64,000 bases of DNA, taken from assembly GCA_030248295.1 (NCBI GenBank), contig JASANH010000554.1, positions 1 to 64,000 of the forward strand, in the 5' to 3' direction. The notes below the pieces were generated by a model. The model did no database searches. It saw only the letters and a program-made list of their open reading frames with translations, and was not told the DNA's origin. This stretch comes from Mesodorylaimus sp. YZB2_4. Lineage: Eukaryota; Nematoda; Enoplea; Dorylaimida; Dorylaimidae. The number at the start of each line of letters is the position of its first letter. Positions within the stretch are counted from its first letter, which is position 1. Positions 13,108 to 26,807 of the stretch are shown here, piece by piece. The translations under genes were made by a program, and so were the position numbers.

Positions 13108-14620
13108 TGTCAAACGAGAATGGAAGCAGAAAAAAGGATTACTGAATGACCTTACAGACAGTCAATACCAAGTATAAACTACCACTCACCAGTACTTACC
13201 AATCTCTAACCAAGATCGGATTATGCTTGCTTCTTCTGTCTACCAGTGCATCACCACACCGAACTGTCCGTCGCATGCATAGTCATACGTGGACTGCACA
13301 AGCATGTAAATCAAACCCGTCGTACCTAGAAGAGCCTGGCACCTATGCCTATCCCGATGACCACGCCCCCATCAACGTCCACACTGAGTAGTCCATCGTC
13401 CCCGGCTAAAACTGGACACAGGACCATGTTGACGAAAGAGTGAACAGGTACACGGGCACGATCGTAGGGCGCTTGTTTCCACACGGCTGTCCCTTTTCTT
13501 CAGTCGGTTGGAATAGTCCTTTATGCGCAGGGTCCTCGGGCACGCATCAGTATTCGAGGAGGCGACTGGCACTAACAGCTTTCTTGTTTAAACAAAATGC
13601 GCAATCTACGAATAGATGCTGGGCCAGACACAATAAAATATACACTGAGTAAATAGGCCTGGCCAGTGTAAACTGAGCATTGGCGACCAGGTGAATAACA
13701 GCCGAGTGCACCGCCAAAGACAGAGTGGGCCGCTGTAAACAGCGACACATCATTGTCCAATCACCGATGTCCAGGAAGTAAACCAAGCGGAAGAGAGGTG
13801 GACCAAAATAGACGGCCACGTTTTGCGAGCAAGTGGCCAATGACCAGATTGCAGGGAGCGTACCCGCATGCGAGAAATGTTGGATTGGCCTTGAGGGGCG
13901 TAGTGAGTCAGGGGCTAACTCACAGTATTAGAAGCCCAGCAAAGACATGATGGCAATATCTCCTGCGGAGTTTCTCAGTGCAAACACACCTTGAAGTTTC
14001 TTTGGCGATATAACAAAGTGAACATCTTCCTTTGCTTTTTTACTGTTTCCTGTAATTATACAGCGGTCTACCCACCGCATCTTATTATAATGGCACATAC
14101 GCGTTAACTGTGCCCAAAAGCCTCTGTACCTTACCGGAGCCATGTACTGATTGTGGGAGAACTTCATAGCGAATACTCGCCTCCTTAGAGTGCGAGAAAT
14201 ATTGCAGTACAGTGGGTGAATGAGCAGTTGCCACCACTGACATCTTTTGGGATAACGTGACATCATGATATGTGCCATCCCAGTCGTGATTCCATCATCT
14301 TACTTATAGTTTATACTGTAGGTCCCCAGTCTTGCGTACTGTATATCCGTGTCCTTTACGTGGTCCTTGTCCACCGTAGCACTCTCATTTCCAAAGCAGC
14401 GGCTGCTTAGGTTGTGGGTCAACAGTCCGATCCATATAGATCAGCTGGCCCGGTTTAACACCTTTGATTTGAGGTATGTTGGAATTCTATGTGGTTGCAC
14501 AGTATACCTGTCACCTGCCGCCACTTCTACTGTGGGCTGTAGTTCTCATCGTCAATCTTACATCCGCCAAGATGTCTGCGCCAGTCGCCTCGTGGGGTCC
14601 CAAGTATTTGAACTGAGCTG

Positions 14621-14785
14621 TCATGTCATACTTTATCCATAGCTAAGCACCATACAGCGCACTCGAGGGCTAGGGGGAATACAAAGATTGACAGGCACTT
14701 TTTACCTGGCTGGGAGTCGAACCCTTCCCTGTAAGCGTGCACCCAGCGTGAGAGGCAGACCGCTGAACCCGCTAGGCCATCCACT
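14621..14785 (-). repeat. tRNA-derived SINE, type A
   Basis: Read on the minus strand, this has a tRNA-like head with a box B-like GGTTCGACTC near 14713-14724, then a tail containing the core CCCTCGAGTGCGC and ending in TATGACATGAC. The head is derived from a tRNA but has no complete cloverleaf, so it is not called a tRNA gene. Similar copies are at 23297-23447 and 36080-36248. Confidence 0.75.
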
Positions 14786-15342
14786 GTTACACAGCCGTCG
14801 GTCTGACCGGCGCCACATTCCAGATATTCCGTTTTCTTGAGATTTCATGGCACTCCTTCATGCGATCCTTTCATTTTTGTGATGGCCCTTGAAGGCGCTG
14901 CGCATCTTGTGGGCCAGCATCATATCATCGAGAAGAGCAGGGTCCATGGTGCTTCAGTTGTATGTCAGCCGTGCGTAACAAGGTCGACACATAGTATGAA
15001 CAGTAGTGAAAAACGCGCTGCGCTATTCTTTGTGCGCCTGGTTTAATACTAAATGTGTCAGACTGCACATCCTACTGACAACGAGCTTGTCAGTTTTTGA
15101 ACAATTTGAACACCGCACAGAGGTCTCAAGTAAATGATCATGTAAACCGTGCGACCCCCCGATAAGGGCTACCAGATCAGGTGTGCGCCACTCTATCGAA
15201 TACTATTGCGTGCACTGACTTCCTCTTCTCAAAATGCCATTCCATCAGCAGGCGAGCCGCGTGTACAGCAATGTTCATACAATATATCGCGAATTTACGC
15301 TCTGTCACCTTCTGACAACTCCTCTCACGATCAGCTCTAGTG

Positions 15343-16290
15343 AAACATCATCATCATCATCATATTTACTTCATTGGACAAACGCTAAAGCGCACTCTAA
15401 GTCCAAGAAACACTTAAGAAAAACAAAGAGTTATACAGAAAAAACATCAATTACAATGAGTATCGAAAACAGTCGAACGAAAATAAGAGTAAGACGCCCA
15501 ACTCGTCTCCCATGGTACCGTATTCCATAATTCAGTACCAGAAAAGATAAAGCTTTGGGTATAAGCCTCGAAATAATGTTTGGGCACAATAAGATGATGT
15601 GGTTCACATATCTGACGACTATCACGAGAAGCCACTCGATGCACAAACCGGATATTAGGAAAATCATGTACACCGTGATAAAAGTTATAAAACTGGCACA
15701 ATTTCAGTACTTTCCTTCTATCATACAGTGAAGACCTCCCAGCTTTTTTCAGCCCATCTTTATAAGTTATGCGAAAATCGTTCAAATATAATCTCAACGC
15801 ATAAAACTAACTCTCGAATATCCTTATCCAACACAGGATCCCCGCATATGGCACCATATCAAAGCACAGAACGGACACAGGCATTATATACGGTGCCCAA
15901 AAAACTCGGATCTACATGCCTTCCCAGTTTGCGCCTAATTGCACCAATCATATTCGTTGCCTTTCGTGCAGTCAAAGAGACATGCTCACTGAATTTCATA
16001 TCCGAGGAAAACACAATATCCAAATATTTTACCTCTTTAAAGAACTCCAGTTTGTGTCCATTCACCATTAAGTCCGTGTGAGGCGGTAATCTGTTCTGGC
16101 CGTATCGGAAAATTATCGCTTGCGATTTCGAAACATTGAAACCCAGTCCTGCTGATCGAACCCAGGTCGAGATGAAATCGATAATTGGTTGAATAATGGT
16201 TTCGAGTTCCTCCATTTTCCGAATAGGCGCAAACAGTCCTGAATCATCGGCATATGCCTGTAATAACACATCCTGATCAGTCGTCGATGG
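15343..16290 (-). mobile_element. 5'-truncated non-LTR retrotransposon (CR1/Jockey-like LINE), degenerate
   Basis: The minus-strand frame at 16269-15859 encodes the C-terminal part of a reverse transcriptase: the YADD catalytic motif (AYADDSGLFAP), then LGFNVSKSQAIIF and VKYLDIVFSSDMKFSEHV, which are the region-D/E motifs of LINE RTs. A second frame at about 15797-15447 continues with the post-RT region typical of these elements (LWNTVPWETSWASYSYF). The two parts are in different frames and interrupted by stops, so the copy is dead. On the minus strand it ends in a TGATGA microsatellite (15345-15362), a tail type common in CR1-like elements. The endonuclease and RT N-terminus are missing. Confidence 0.85.
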
Positions 16291-17153
16291 GAATTTGCGG
16301 GGGAATTAAACGAGAAACTACGATTAGCTCAAAGTCCGCCAACAGGCTGAATCTCTGAAACTCTAAAAATTGTCGTGCTTGCTTGGCAGTTCAATCACCA
16401 GGTCATCCATCACCACCCTGACTTCAAGTCGCTAAAAATTTCCTACAATTACCAAGTTTGTCCCACATTTGTGGCCTTGTTTGAACAAATTCTGCGCCAT
16501 GCTCATTATTGTTACACGCAAAGTATACTTTCAGCTATAAAAAGCTGTTTGCGTACCCAATGACTGAGAATACCAGCTTTTGAATGTATTCTATTTCGTA
16601 CATCTGTTGCCAGTTCTACTGGGCCTTTGCGAGAAGTAGTGTGCACTTCAGCGAACTTGCCAACTACAAAACAAACTAGCACTATCCATCCAGTCGACGT
16701 CCACGGGGGAATTGTTGTGTGTTCCCTTCACTAAAGTTCTTTTAACCGGCATGTTTTGACCAGTATAGACCATGTTTGTCTGACGTATATCCCTTGCACA
16801 GTTAGGTATGCCTAGCCAAAGGTGTAGAAAACTAGTTCTTTTCAGACGACAAATCATTATCCTATGGACCACATTTCCAATTTATGCCCATCCCATTCAT
16901 AGTAGACGAGTGGAATCAGTTCAGTCGTTGACACGAGAATTTGTAAAATTGAATTATTCTCTACAGTTTGGATGGGCTATTGATATTCAACGTTTCTTTG
17001 CCGTGCCAGCGGCTTGCACATACGAGTATTCTCCGGCAAGGAGACTTTTTCAGTCACTTCCTGAGTCGGTATCCTGCCGCTTCACGATTCGGATCTATTG
17101 CGCGACGAACTTGGATACAGGTTCCTGGGAAAACAGCCAAAATTGACAGGAAG

Positions 17154-20100
17154 ATGGCTGGTAAGGAACAAGAAGTTCAGAAAACCGTTGCAGCAAAAGT
17201 GGGCCCCATGGGACTGTGGAAGCTGATTCTATTATTGGTCACGCCACTGCTATTTCTGCCATTGCCCTTACTTGGAAACAGATCGGTATGAAGTAATTTT
17301 CTGTCTCTTGTTCATAGTGGTTATAAAACTAGCGCCTAGTGTTTTCATAGAAGAAATATGACTTCCCTAAAAACATAAACTGAATTGTTCGAAATAAAAC
17401 TGAGTTGTTATGCCAGATATTTTACCTGACTATTGCTTCTACTCTTCATAAAAAAGGATTTTTGGTATTTATGCGCTTTACGGGGCACAAAAAAATTTTG
17501 TAAGTCCGAAAGGTGGAAAATTTTTGGGCTCAAGCGGCTGTTTCCAATCCAACTCGTGGATACGCTGCGGCTGGCGCAGGGTGAATGATAGAACGTTTAC
17601 ACGAGCATCTACAGAAGTAGGTATGCCCATGCACCCGCTCCATCACCCACCAGGGCCGTGAGGCAAAAGTCGGCTCATCGCTAGCTAATCTAATAGGCCA
17701 AAGGGTACACTACATAGGTGCATCAGCAATTTTTATGTGGTCTTTTCCCCTGTCATTCTTATCTTGCCGTGCTGCCCCTGATTCCTTCCGCGCGCCATGC
17801 CCATCAGCTAGTTTTTTATCCAGCCAGCCCAGGGTCTAGGTCATATTTACTAACCGACTGATTCTACCAGCACAACTTGGCACGTTGTGCCAGATTCGGA
17901 CTTATATATATTTTCTTCCAAGTCCTGACGGGACTTGGTAAATTTTTCTGTGCCCCGTAAAGTGCATAAGTGCCGGATTTTTATTGTTGTTGATAGATAG
18001 GGTAGCTTATGCCTACAGTAGGGTATATAGGTACCGGTATGTACCTGCAAGTTCCGATACCCGAAACATATCTTGCTGTGCGTATAAATCGTACAATGCC
18101 AACTTGATGGTGCAAAGAGCTGCTTCAAGTTGCAGCCGTGTAATCAATGTCGAAACAGTTCTTCCCGCTCTAGAATTTTCTATTTTCAATTCAAGGTTTT
18201 GTGTTGTCCTTATGCGCTTATGCGCTTATTCGATTACCTTACGCTCGAATCCTGAAATGCAGTAACTACTTACAATTAGCGGCCAGGGTTGACCGTACCG
18301 CCGTACCGGGGGTGGTACGGCACGGTACGGGTACGGCACTGAAAATAGGCCGCTGTACCGAGTTTTATAATATTTTGTGCGTAATTTAACGCTCTCGTAC
18401 ATTCAGTCGCTTCAAAGCGGCTCATTTTTATGAAGATAATCTAGTAGCTGTTGGTTTATAATCCCACACTATTGTGAGATATCTAAAAATAGTGACCTTC
18501 AAGCATTTACTCGCAGAGCGTCTTATTTTATAGTCTTGATGCTGGTAGGCTGACTTTGGGGCTGTGATCCTTAAGGATTCTACCAAGTCCTGCTAAAAAT
18601 GCTGCTTTCTTAAACTGAAATGTGGTCATTCATGGAGTCGCTGTTGCTAAATTAGAGGCGCCAGCCATGCTATGGTTTCGTACATGAAAGACTAATTCCT
18701 TGCATGCAATTTTCCGAAGCGCTGGTCGGGGAGCCCAATGTGGATCAAATTTAAACAGATGTTCATGTTCATCATGGTCATATTCATGTTTTACCACATC
18801 ACCAAACGCTTATGCGCACTCGAGGGTGAAGGGACACATTTTACACAAAATAATTTACCGGCCCGCGAGTCGAACACTCACCCGTAACTGCGCACCTGGC
18901 GTGAGAGGCAGATGCCTGACCCTCCAGGCCACGAGGCCGATCCATCAGGCCACGAGATGTTTTCTGAAATGTTTTTTGCTCCATCTTACGATTAGTTAAA
19001 AAATTTTGTCGGAATCCTTGCGGAATACATCGAAACAGGAGGCTTCTGGATCTACTACAGTGTGAGCATGGTCGCGGCACAGATTTATACCACGGTCTCA
19101 TATCATTGGAGCATGAGTTCAAAGACCCCAGAAGGGTCTTTGAGCCTATAGGTATGGTGGCATGGTAGAGTCAAAGGATTTCTGGTAATCTGTGATATTA
19201 AAGGAGTGTAGACCTCTTTGAAGTCAAGGATTTTGGGCTCTCATCCATAATTCATTGCTGTTCTTGGTTACAATACTGTATCGACGACGATGATCAAACT
19301 GTTCACAGAGAAGGAGTGGATGATTATATTAGGCGTGACAATTTTCGAGATGCACACCAGAGTTAGAAAGCCTTTACTTACAATATCTATAGAATTTTTA
19401 AAAAATTTTTCGAATTTTCTGGCTGCCAAGATGGAGTTTTTATTAGTACGGTACGGTACGGCGAGGTCGGTACGGTGCGGCCGTACCAGGCCCTTAGGTA
19501 CGGGTACGGTCAAAAAAGTCCGTACGGTCGACCCTGGATAAGCGGTGATTCATTTAACTCTTGGGTCCACATACCCAACGTATCTTACAACACAGGGGGA
19601 AATGGGCATATCTCGACAACCGGCCATTGTTGTGCAAAATCCTTTTGTAGATCATAGATTGATAGGTAGGACACGCTAGCACCAATAAGTATAAAAATCT
19701 ATCGCGTGGTTCTCAATTGGCAGCCTAAAGATCCGTTTAAGTGCATAGCAACGTGCTTGGGTGACGTGAAATAGCAAAGCAAGCAAGACCCAAAAAAAGT
19801 GCACATGTGTAGTAACGAAGCTATGATGAAACAAAATTGAAACATGAATCCTACAAACGGAAGAACTATCTTCTAGCACCGGCGTCGTGCAGTTGCAGCT
19901 TGATACTGCAAACGTCGGACCAACTGCTGGTCAAACTGTTTGTAACATCAAGGCTACTGTACGATATCTGTGCTGGAAGATAGTTCTCCCGGTTCTACAA
20001 AAATACACTTCTTTACGTTACAAACGAAACCTGGGAAGGTTTCTTTGACGCCATTCGGGCACGGTTTATGGATTTCGATGAAATTCGACCTCAGCATGCC

Positions 20101-23100
20101 GGAAATGGCACCCGAGAACCGTACTATGGAATTTCGCGATATTTTGATCGGTTCGGGAGATATCGATCAAAAACGACTTCTTAAGTGTGGACCCCGTATT
20201 GTAGAATACGAGTCCGCAAATCGAACCGGCGAGCGGGTCTATGCAGGTATTTTCTTCATGCCGGTGTCTATTACTATCCTAGCATTCTAAATGATTACCA
20301 ATAGACAGAGCAGCAACATTATCATCATGATCGCATTAGGACACAGTATTAACCACCAAATGCCAGGCTGTAATTTTTTGTGCTCTTCCCACCTTCTCGA
20401 ACGGACCAACTGGCCATTGTCAAATCTTCTTCCAGTGATGGCGAGGGTTCAGATCCCCATGCCTCCAACGCGTTTTCTTTCCCTATTTAGAATAATAACT
20501 AACATCACTCCTTAATTTAGGAAGCAAGTTGCGCCTATGTCATTCTCCTCATGACCGTCTATTGGATGACCGAAGCTGTGCCACTGGCAGTAACTGCCTT
20601 TCTGCCTATTTTTCTCTTTCCTCTGCTGGGTGTAGAGAGTGCAGCGGATACGGCGAAAAATTATTTCAAGGATACAAATTTCCTTATATTTGGAAGTTTG
20701 CTGATGGCAGTGGCGGTGGAGGTGTCTGGACTACAGTACAGACTTGCGTTACGAATTTTGCTATGGTTTGGAGCGAGGCCACAATGGTAAGTGATATTTG
20801 TTGACCATGCGCAGAAGGGCTATTATCGAAACAACAATACTGGACAACAAACGTGCAAACGAGTTGAGGCAATGAACACCAGTAATTTTTTGTTCTACCC
20901 CAGGTACATAAGATGTGGTGACAAATTTTTTCCCGTTCTTCATTGGCTTAATTGGAATTGACTTGCCCGATTTATACTGTAAAAAAGAAGCACGCACCCA
21001 CAGCACAAACCAATCGCACCCTCTAATAAGAGCTTTGTGCACCCTCAAATTTTATGTCATATTGTCCTCAAAAGTAGTTCATCAGAGCACTCGCTAAAGA
21101 CTCTTTTTCAGGCTCATTCTCGGTTTTATGATCACTGCTGGTTTCCTGAGCATGTGGATCAGCAACACAGCCACATGTGCCATGATGATGCCCATTGTCA
21201 TCGTAGTGCTGGAGGAGATACTTCGTCAAAAACGTCGAATTGCCACGGCTCATGCCCAGCAGATGGAAGCTATCAGTGTGGTCGATATTACGAACGTGGA
21301 CGTCATCGAAGTCGCAGTAGAAGGGGCTTCAGTTTTCGATGAACGGCTGTCACATGAAGAATTAGGCATTTGCAGAGCAACAGCGATCGGTGTGGCGTTT
21401 GCATCGAGTGTTGGTGGCATAGGAGCGCTAACTGGAGCAAGTCCCAATTTAATATTGACAGGTCAATTGACTCAGTAAGCAGATTTCGTAATTTTTTTGC
21501 AGCAGGATTTAAGATTTTACGGCCCACCCTATGTTTTCTTGTTTTGTTAAGCAGTTAGGAAAGAGTATCTTTTTTGTTTAGATACTACCCTAAATCCAAT
21601 CCCATCACGTTCGCCAACTGGTTCGCCTTCGGCATGCCCATGCAAATACTGTTCATGGTTGTTGGGTGGCTATGGCTGCTTTTTTTATTTATGGGCTGGA
21701 GGTATCGGCGTGCTCTTCGGACTTTAAATTGGGCTCTCTACACATATTCTTTGTGGGAATCTCCAAATTGGACCACACAGCTTCGAAATAATACTGTATC
21801 TTTTTACTATTTTCAGGTCTATCATGCGCTGTTTTGCAAAACGAACGCAAGCTGACCAGTCCATTTCCAAGTTACTAAGACGCGAATACGAAAAGCTGGG
21901 GCATTTAAGGTTTGTTTTACTTTTTTTTTGGCGATCTACATATTGCGCTTCTTGGCCTTTTCATGCAAGTGGTTGTATAAAGTGGCCATTAAGTATAATT
22001 TACTTCAGCCGAGATGGCGTTTACGATAAGAGTCACACAATGAATATTCTGCTAGGAGTGAGAGTGAAACAATTTTGTAGCATAACCTAATGAAGGCTTT
22101 CTCGACCTGCAGGTTCGATGAAGGCGCGATTGGAATTATTTTTACAATCGTTATTATCCTTTGGGTCCTCCGCGATCCTGGTTTCATCCCTGGTTGGGGT
22201 GCCTGGTTCAAAAATGAGTAAGCGGTTTAATTTATAGCAAGAATAAGTAACCCTCGGCTTAGAAATGTCAGCCCTCTCGGGTTGATGTTTCAGACGCGGG
22301 TGTCTTTCGCTGACTACGATCGGTCGAATTGTTCCCACATCCGCCGACTGCTAGCATATACAATATTGTCAGTATCTTTGGGTACACTTATGTTGTATGA
22401 TCTGACGTGAAAAGCAATATTCGCCCAATGTTATGACGAAATGTACAGCAGATATCCCTAATAAGATCTTCTATATTCCGATAATATAGGCTTCCTTTAA
22501 ACGCCCGCTTCGTGTCCAGGACTGTCTCAGGGAATCCTTTGGATCTCAAAATTTTCCTAAGTTCCGAATTCTAGGAGGCGGACCCTAGTGACACTCATGT
22601 TTTTAAGACCTAGACGCGCCTGTATTCTCCCAGGACCCCGAGACCTCTTATCCCTCGGATATCGGAGGCACATGTCTACGATATTGGTTGTGATAGCCGA
22701 AATCACACGTTCTGCTAGCTAGTTTTGCAATAATAGCGCCCATTGCACAGGGTAATCAGGTTATAAGGCCAAAGAAACATAAAATGGAAAAGTGAAACAA
22801 ATGCAAAAAAGTTCGTCTACATACTGTAACAATGGAACATCGCCAGCCGTGAAGTCGAACTTTGGAAAACGAAAAATTGTACCATGTTCCTGGGTGCAAG
22901 AAAGCTCTGTGTAAAATATTAGAGGCATCTGGCCAACTGGTCAGAATTGATCAGCGCTTAGAGTACATCGAAATTTTTCAATTCTACTCAATTTTTTGGG
23001 TGTTTTCAGTAAAAAAACTGCGAATCAGAGTGTTGGAAGTTTAAACTCGAAACCAAAAACAGAGTTTGGGAAGAATTTTTCTTAACGCTCTGCTTCCTCA

Positions 23101-26100
23101 CCTTACAAAACTTCAGGACTTTAGATGCTAACCACTGCTGACCAATTGACCAGACGCCTATAATATTTTGCGCAGAGCTTTCTTTTGCACCCAGGACTGT
23201 TACAATTCTTCGTTTTCCAAAATTCGACTTAACGGTTCGCGATGTTCCGCTGTCAGCACCTGGAAACCAAGATTTTGAGGTACATGCCATACTTTAATGT
23301 CATGTCATGTCATACTTTATCCATAGCCAAGCACCATACAGCGCACTCGAGGGCTAGAAAACACATAATTGACAATCATTTTGTACCAAGGCGGGAGTCG
23401 AACCCTTCCCGCACCCAGCGTGAGAGGCAGACTCCTTAACCCGTCCGTAGGGCTACATGTGACATGTGACTGACATTATGTTTTAGTAGTTTGTCTGTGA
23501 TATCAATCGTCAACTTTTGCGCTGGTAAGTAATTGGCAATGCGGCGATTCGGCAATTTAACACTCAGTAACTCTCAAACTCTTGCTATTTGGCCAAATTA
23601 CAAACGTCACATTAATTATCATACGTGAGAGAAATGTTTTATTCCTTAATCCTTTTTATCACATTGTTTTTGATAAATTGTCGCAAGACGCCCTTCCTTG
23701 GAATTTTTTGCTTCCCCTTTCTAGAAAGCCTCATCTTAAAAAACCATACCATCGCCAAATTGGTGATAGCTAAATGGTGCAAAAGTTGTGCGACGATTGT
23801 AACTTCCAACAATCAGTGATCAATGATTATCTCCTCCAACTATGAAATTAGTCGCCGCTATGATGGCAAGGACTCTTATGATAGTCATGGCCAGCAATGC
23901 AATGACAGATTTCGCATCACTTTAATAGATGGGTATGGGGGCAGGTTTCATCCCCATGGATCAAACGTCTGACCGCATTAGACCGATGTTGCAAAACATT
24001 CATTAAAATTGACGATTAGTCCCCTTCATGAAAGTCATGATAATGAAAATACGAGCAACACGACATTATTTTTCGCTCCAGATCTCTTTTCGCTTTTACT
24101 TGCTGTGTATCATAAAAACACCATCCTGTTCTCTCTTTCAGATACGTCTCCGATTCAACTCCAGTCATGCTTGCTTCATTCATACTGTTCTTCTTTCCCA
24201 GTAGTTTGGCGCCATTGTTGTGGTGGAAGCGAAGTAATGCCCTGTCCTATAGGTCATGCGTGTTAATGCAAGTCGTTGTTTCTGCAGGGTGTGTGAGAGA
24301 TGTTTCGCCATCGGACAAATCTGAATCAGCCATTTCACAGTGTACACCCGGATGCACCATGCCGTCCTATCGACCACTAATGTCATGGCATTATATGCAA
24401 GAAAAATTTCCATGGGCTGTCATTGTGTTAATAGGTGGTGGATTCGCATTGGCTGATGGAGTCAAGGTAGGTCGATGCCTTATCCTGTAGTTCATGACTG
24501 CTTTTTGTGGGTCCATTTTCACACTTGAAGCTATTCTGACGATAAGTGTAACCCTCGCGCCTGGTGGGGCCATGGCGAGTGGGAGAGAGTAATCGATACT
24601 CTCCCCTGGCTGGGAGACGTCAACCCCTCGGGTTGATGTTTCAGCCGTAGTTAGTCGCAGGACTTGCCTACTCCAGAGTTTTTATTCCGCCAACTTCGGT
24701 CGGCTATACTCCCTCCTACGTCTGCCAGGCTTGGTTACACTAAGAATTCGATCACAAAGAAGTCTTAACATGCGCATGTATAGAAGCAAAATCAGCGGCA
24801 AGAGCATTCTATAACCGACATAAAAAAAATTTTCGCATATTTTCCACAGATTTTGAAACATTGTTTTACTTTTAGCAAAGCGGTTTATCAACCTGGCTCG
24901 GATGTGCGATGCAATCTAGTCTGTATAGCGTCAAACCAGCCATAGTAGTTTTGATTTTCCTCTGTCTAATGACTGTGGTCAGTGAATTTGCAAGCAATTC
25001 GGCGACTGCCAGCATTTTTGTGCCCATTTTACTTACAGTGGTAAGAGTTCTCACTTTCATTGTACAGCCTATAAGCACTGAAAAGTGCAAAGTATGGGTG
25101 GCATGTGATAAGGCTTTTTAGAAAGGGTAAGCACAACGATACAAGGAAGGGGCCTGTATAACAGTTTATCATGAACATGGTGATAAGGAATTAAGAAAAT
25201 GGTAAACGTATCTTATATGTACCATAAGATAATTTATGAAACACTAAAAGTGACATGGCCAGCAGCAATGGCCAAATAAGGAAAGGTGTACAGGCTTTCG
25301 ATAATGCAGTGCCTTTGGACCTACGGTAAATGTCTTTTTACCAGGTAATTGGTAAATGGGCAAAATCTCTCCGAAAGACGACCTTCAATCAGACAGTGAC
25401 TTGTATACGTTTTACTAAAACGCATCAATTGAAACAGCGATATACAGTGGCGTAATTATTATATTCAGATGTCCTCTTTAGGCTGAAAGCCTGCATGTTA
25501 ATCCCCTCTATTTCGGATTATCAGCCGCAGTGGGATCCTCGTTTGGTTTCATGCTGCCTGTGGCAACGCCACCCAACATGATCGTGTTCGAAAAATGCAA
25601 GCAACTAGGTATTTTGGGATCGAGCGAAATGGTAAGAAATTTTGTGATCTAAGCCATTCCTCCCATAATTTATGCAGGAAGGGAGTGTACTTGTCGTGGG
25701 TTCTGATAGAAGGTTCAAGAATGTCTTTTGGTGCCGATTGGCAGGTTGCTATGCTATTTACTCTCTTGCCAAACACTTATCGGTGCACTCAAACGGCAGA
25801 GGACATAAGGTTTAGAAATCTCTGTTGCACGAGTGGGTGTGGTATCAAGCATGCATCAGAATACGATCGGCTCTGATGATCTGTATCATGTGGAGTGGGC
25901 GCGGAACTGCGGACCAATAGTGCACCATGAGTATGCACTCCATCTTTCTTTACACAGCACAGTATGTACATACAACACACCGCAAACATATGGATGACAT
26001 TCCAGCTTGACTACTATAGTCGAAGTAAGAAGTGGGTGCTGAGGAAAAATACAAAATCGAACTAGTCCTAGGTAGACAACTTAAAAAGGGCGAAGCGAAT

Positions 26101-26713
26101 AATAACTTGTAAATTGTCGCTTGTACAGTATGTAAGCCAGTTACTTCCACGTTCTCAGACGCTCTGTCATTTCCAATCCTGTTTCTAAGCCAGGGTGGGG
26201 GAAGGTGAGGGTTCACTCGTACGGAAGAGTGCAAACTAGTCTGCTCGAAGTGGTCTTATAAGGATGGATGCTCGTGAGTGCTTACAAGAGAGTTTACGAT
26301 ACATTACCCAATTTAATACCAAATATTGCACGGGTCTACCCGTAGTATAACGATAGTAGGTATTTTTTTAAGCTCAACTACTCACTTTATTTTGCGGCCC
26401 AGAGACATAATATTCTATGTAACGTACACCTATTAGGGAAGATTATACACAGACATGAGGGTTAAAATCGACCATTTCAAAAGTCAACTTTGCTCATCAT
26501 AATGCGTTTTGTTGTATGATTGTGTTTATCGACGATATGTGCTAGAAAACTGAATAAAATTTTGTCTCCTTCCAGATGAAAGCGGGCCTCGGATTGGATA
26601 TAATCAGCATTTCGATTGCGTTCATTGTCATGCACACGGCTGGAATGTGGGTTTATCACTTTGATACATATCCCGCCTGGGCGCACAGTGTGGCCAATTT
26701 TAGTGCTTGTTAA
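17154..26713 (+). CDS. SLC13-family Na+/carboxylate symporter, copy A, 11 exons, 600 aa
   Basis: Exons: 17154-17285, 20521-20786, 21112-21474, 21582-21701, 21817-21909, 22113-22217, 24142-24233, 24288-24466, 24876-25040, 25482-25631, 26576-26713. Each junction is GT-AG and the reading phase is continuous. The product is a multipass plasma-membrane carrier coupling Na+ to uptake of di- or tricarboxylates such as succinate or citrate (family knowledge). Visible hallmarks: [19 protein letters not shown] in the first transport helices, first Na+-site motif SNTAT at residues 150-154, GASPNLI, second motif SNSATAS at 490-496, and [19 protein letters not shown] near the end. Length matches animal NaDC/NaCT proteins (about 590-600). 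The frame is open upstream of the ATG; this start was chosen by alignment with copy B. Copy B follows 1.1 kb downstream on the same strand. Copy A has GASPN where copy B has GTAPN, so substrate preference may differ. A possible ATTAAA poly(A) signal is at 26802-26807. Confidence 0.92.
18283..19537. mobile_element. non-autonomous hAT-like element with GTACGG-word ends
   Basis: The ends are CCAGGGTTGACCGTAC and its near-complement GTACGGTCGACCCTGG. The flanks ATTAGCGG and ATAAGCGG are an 8-bp target duplication with one mismatch, as expected for hAT transposition. Both subterminal regions are arrays of CCGTACC/GGTACGG words (18290-18360 and 19444-19530). The interior holds a SINE and no transposase. 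It lies in intron 1 of SLC13 copy A. Confidence 0.8.
18785..18945 (-). repeat. tRNA-derived SINE, type B
   Basis: On the minus strand this reads GTGGCCTGGAGGGTCAGGC, then a box B-like GTTCGACTCGC, followed by a body with CCCTCGAGTGCGCATAAGCG. It is nested in the hAT-like element in intron 1 of SLC13 copy A. It closely resembles the copy at 32640-32808. Confidence 0.75.
19970..20246 (+). other. open frame of unknown origin inside intron 1 of SLC13 copy A
   Basis: A frame of about 90 residues, with protein-like composition, includes the stretch [20 protein letters not shown] and ends near TATGCAG|GTATTT, which could be a splice donor. I do not recognise the product and found no partner exon. 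SLC13 exon 1 joins exon 2 in phase without it, as in copy B, so it is not part of the carrier. It may be a fragment of another gene or chance. Confidence 0.2.
22834..23248. repeat. 415-bp foldback (inverted-repeat) element, copy 1
   Basis: The two halves are imperfect reverse complements from GGAACATCGCCAGCCGTGAA at the left end to CGGTTCGCGATGTTCC at the right. Inner arms pair around 22905-22960 (TGGCCAACTGGTCAG) and 23120-23175. A diverged second copy is at about 40655-41088. No ORF. It lies in intron 6 of SLC13 copy A. Confidence 0.75.
23297..23447 (-). repeat. tRNA-derived SINE, type A
   Basis: This is the same family as 14621-14785: tail with GTCATGTCATACTTTATCCA, core GCGCACTCGAGGG, and a box B complement GGGAGTCGAACCC, read on the minus strand. 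It is in intron 6 of SLC13 copy A. Confidence 0.75.
24545..24741. repeat. MITE-like element of the TGTAACC family, copy 2
   Basis: The ends are AGTGTAACC and GGTTACACT, with a further inner match CGCCTGGT/GCCAGGC. It shares several blocks with the copy at 4214-4355. It lies in intron 8 of SLC13 copy A. Confidence 0.7.
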
Positions 26714-26801
26714 TAAGTGTTTATTTTAAAATGTGTATAGCTTTCAAAATGACGAGGATTGCTGTCTTGTATATCGAATATTCGTGCAACAAAGTGCATG
26801 C

Positions 26802-26807
26802 ATTAAA
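26802..26807 (+). terminator. possible polyadenylation signal ATTAAA for SLC13 copy A
   Basis: ATTAAA lies 89 bp downstream of the TAA stop at 26711-26713. No better hexamer was seen between the stop and copy B. This is a weak inference. Confidence 0.3.

Larger units (their letters stand above)
8368..15340. other. long gene-poor stretch upstream of the IkB-like gene
   Basis: No gene could be supported. A GC-rich block at about 9235-9560 has competing open frames on the minus strand and could be a first exon or promoter region of the IkB-like gene, but I found no splice pairing. A small MITE is at 13007-13107 and a SINE at 14621-14785. A minus-strand frame at 10600-10797 has a Cys-rich end (CSTCF) reminiscent of a transposase zinc ribbon, but too short to call. 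Confidence 0.5.

Noticed and set aside
14700..14790. tRNA gene
   Set aside because: The tRNA-like block belongs to a SINE family present in at least five copies and does not give a complete cloverleaf.
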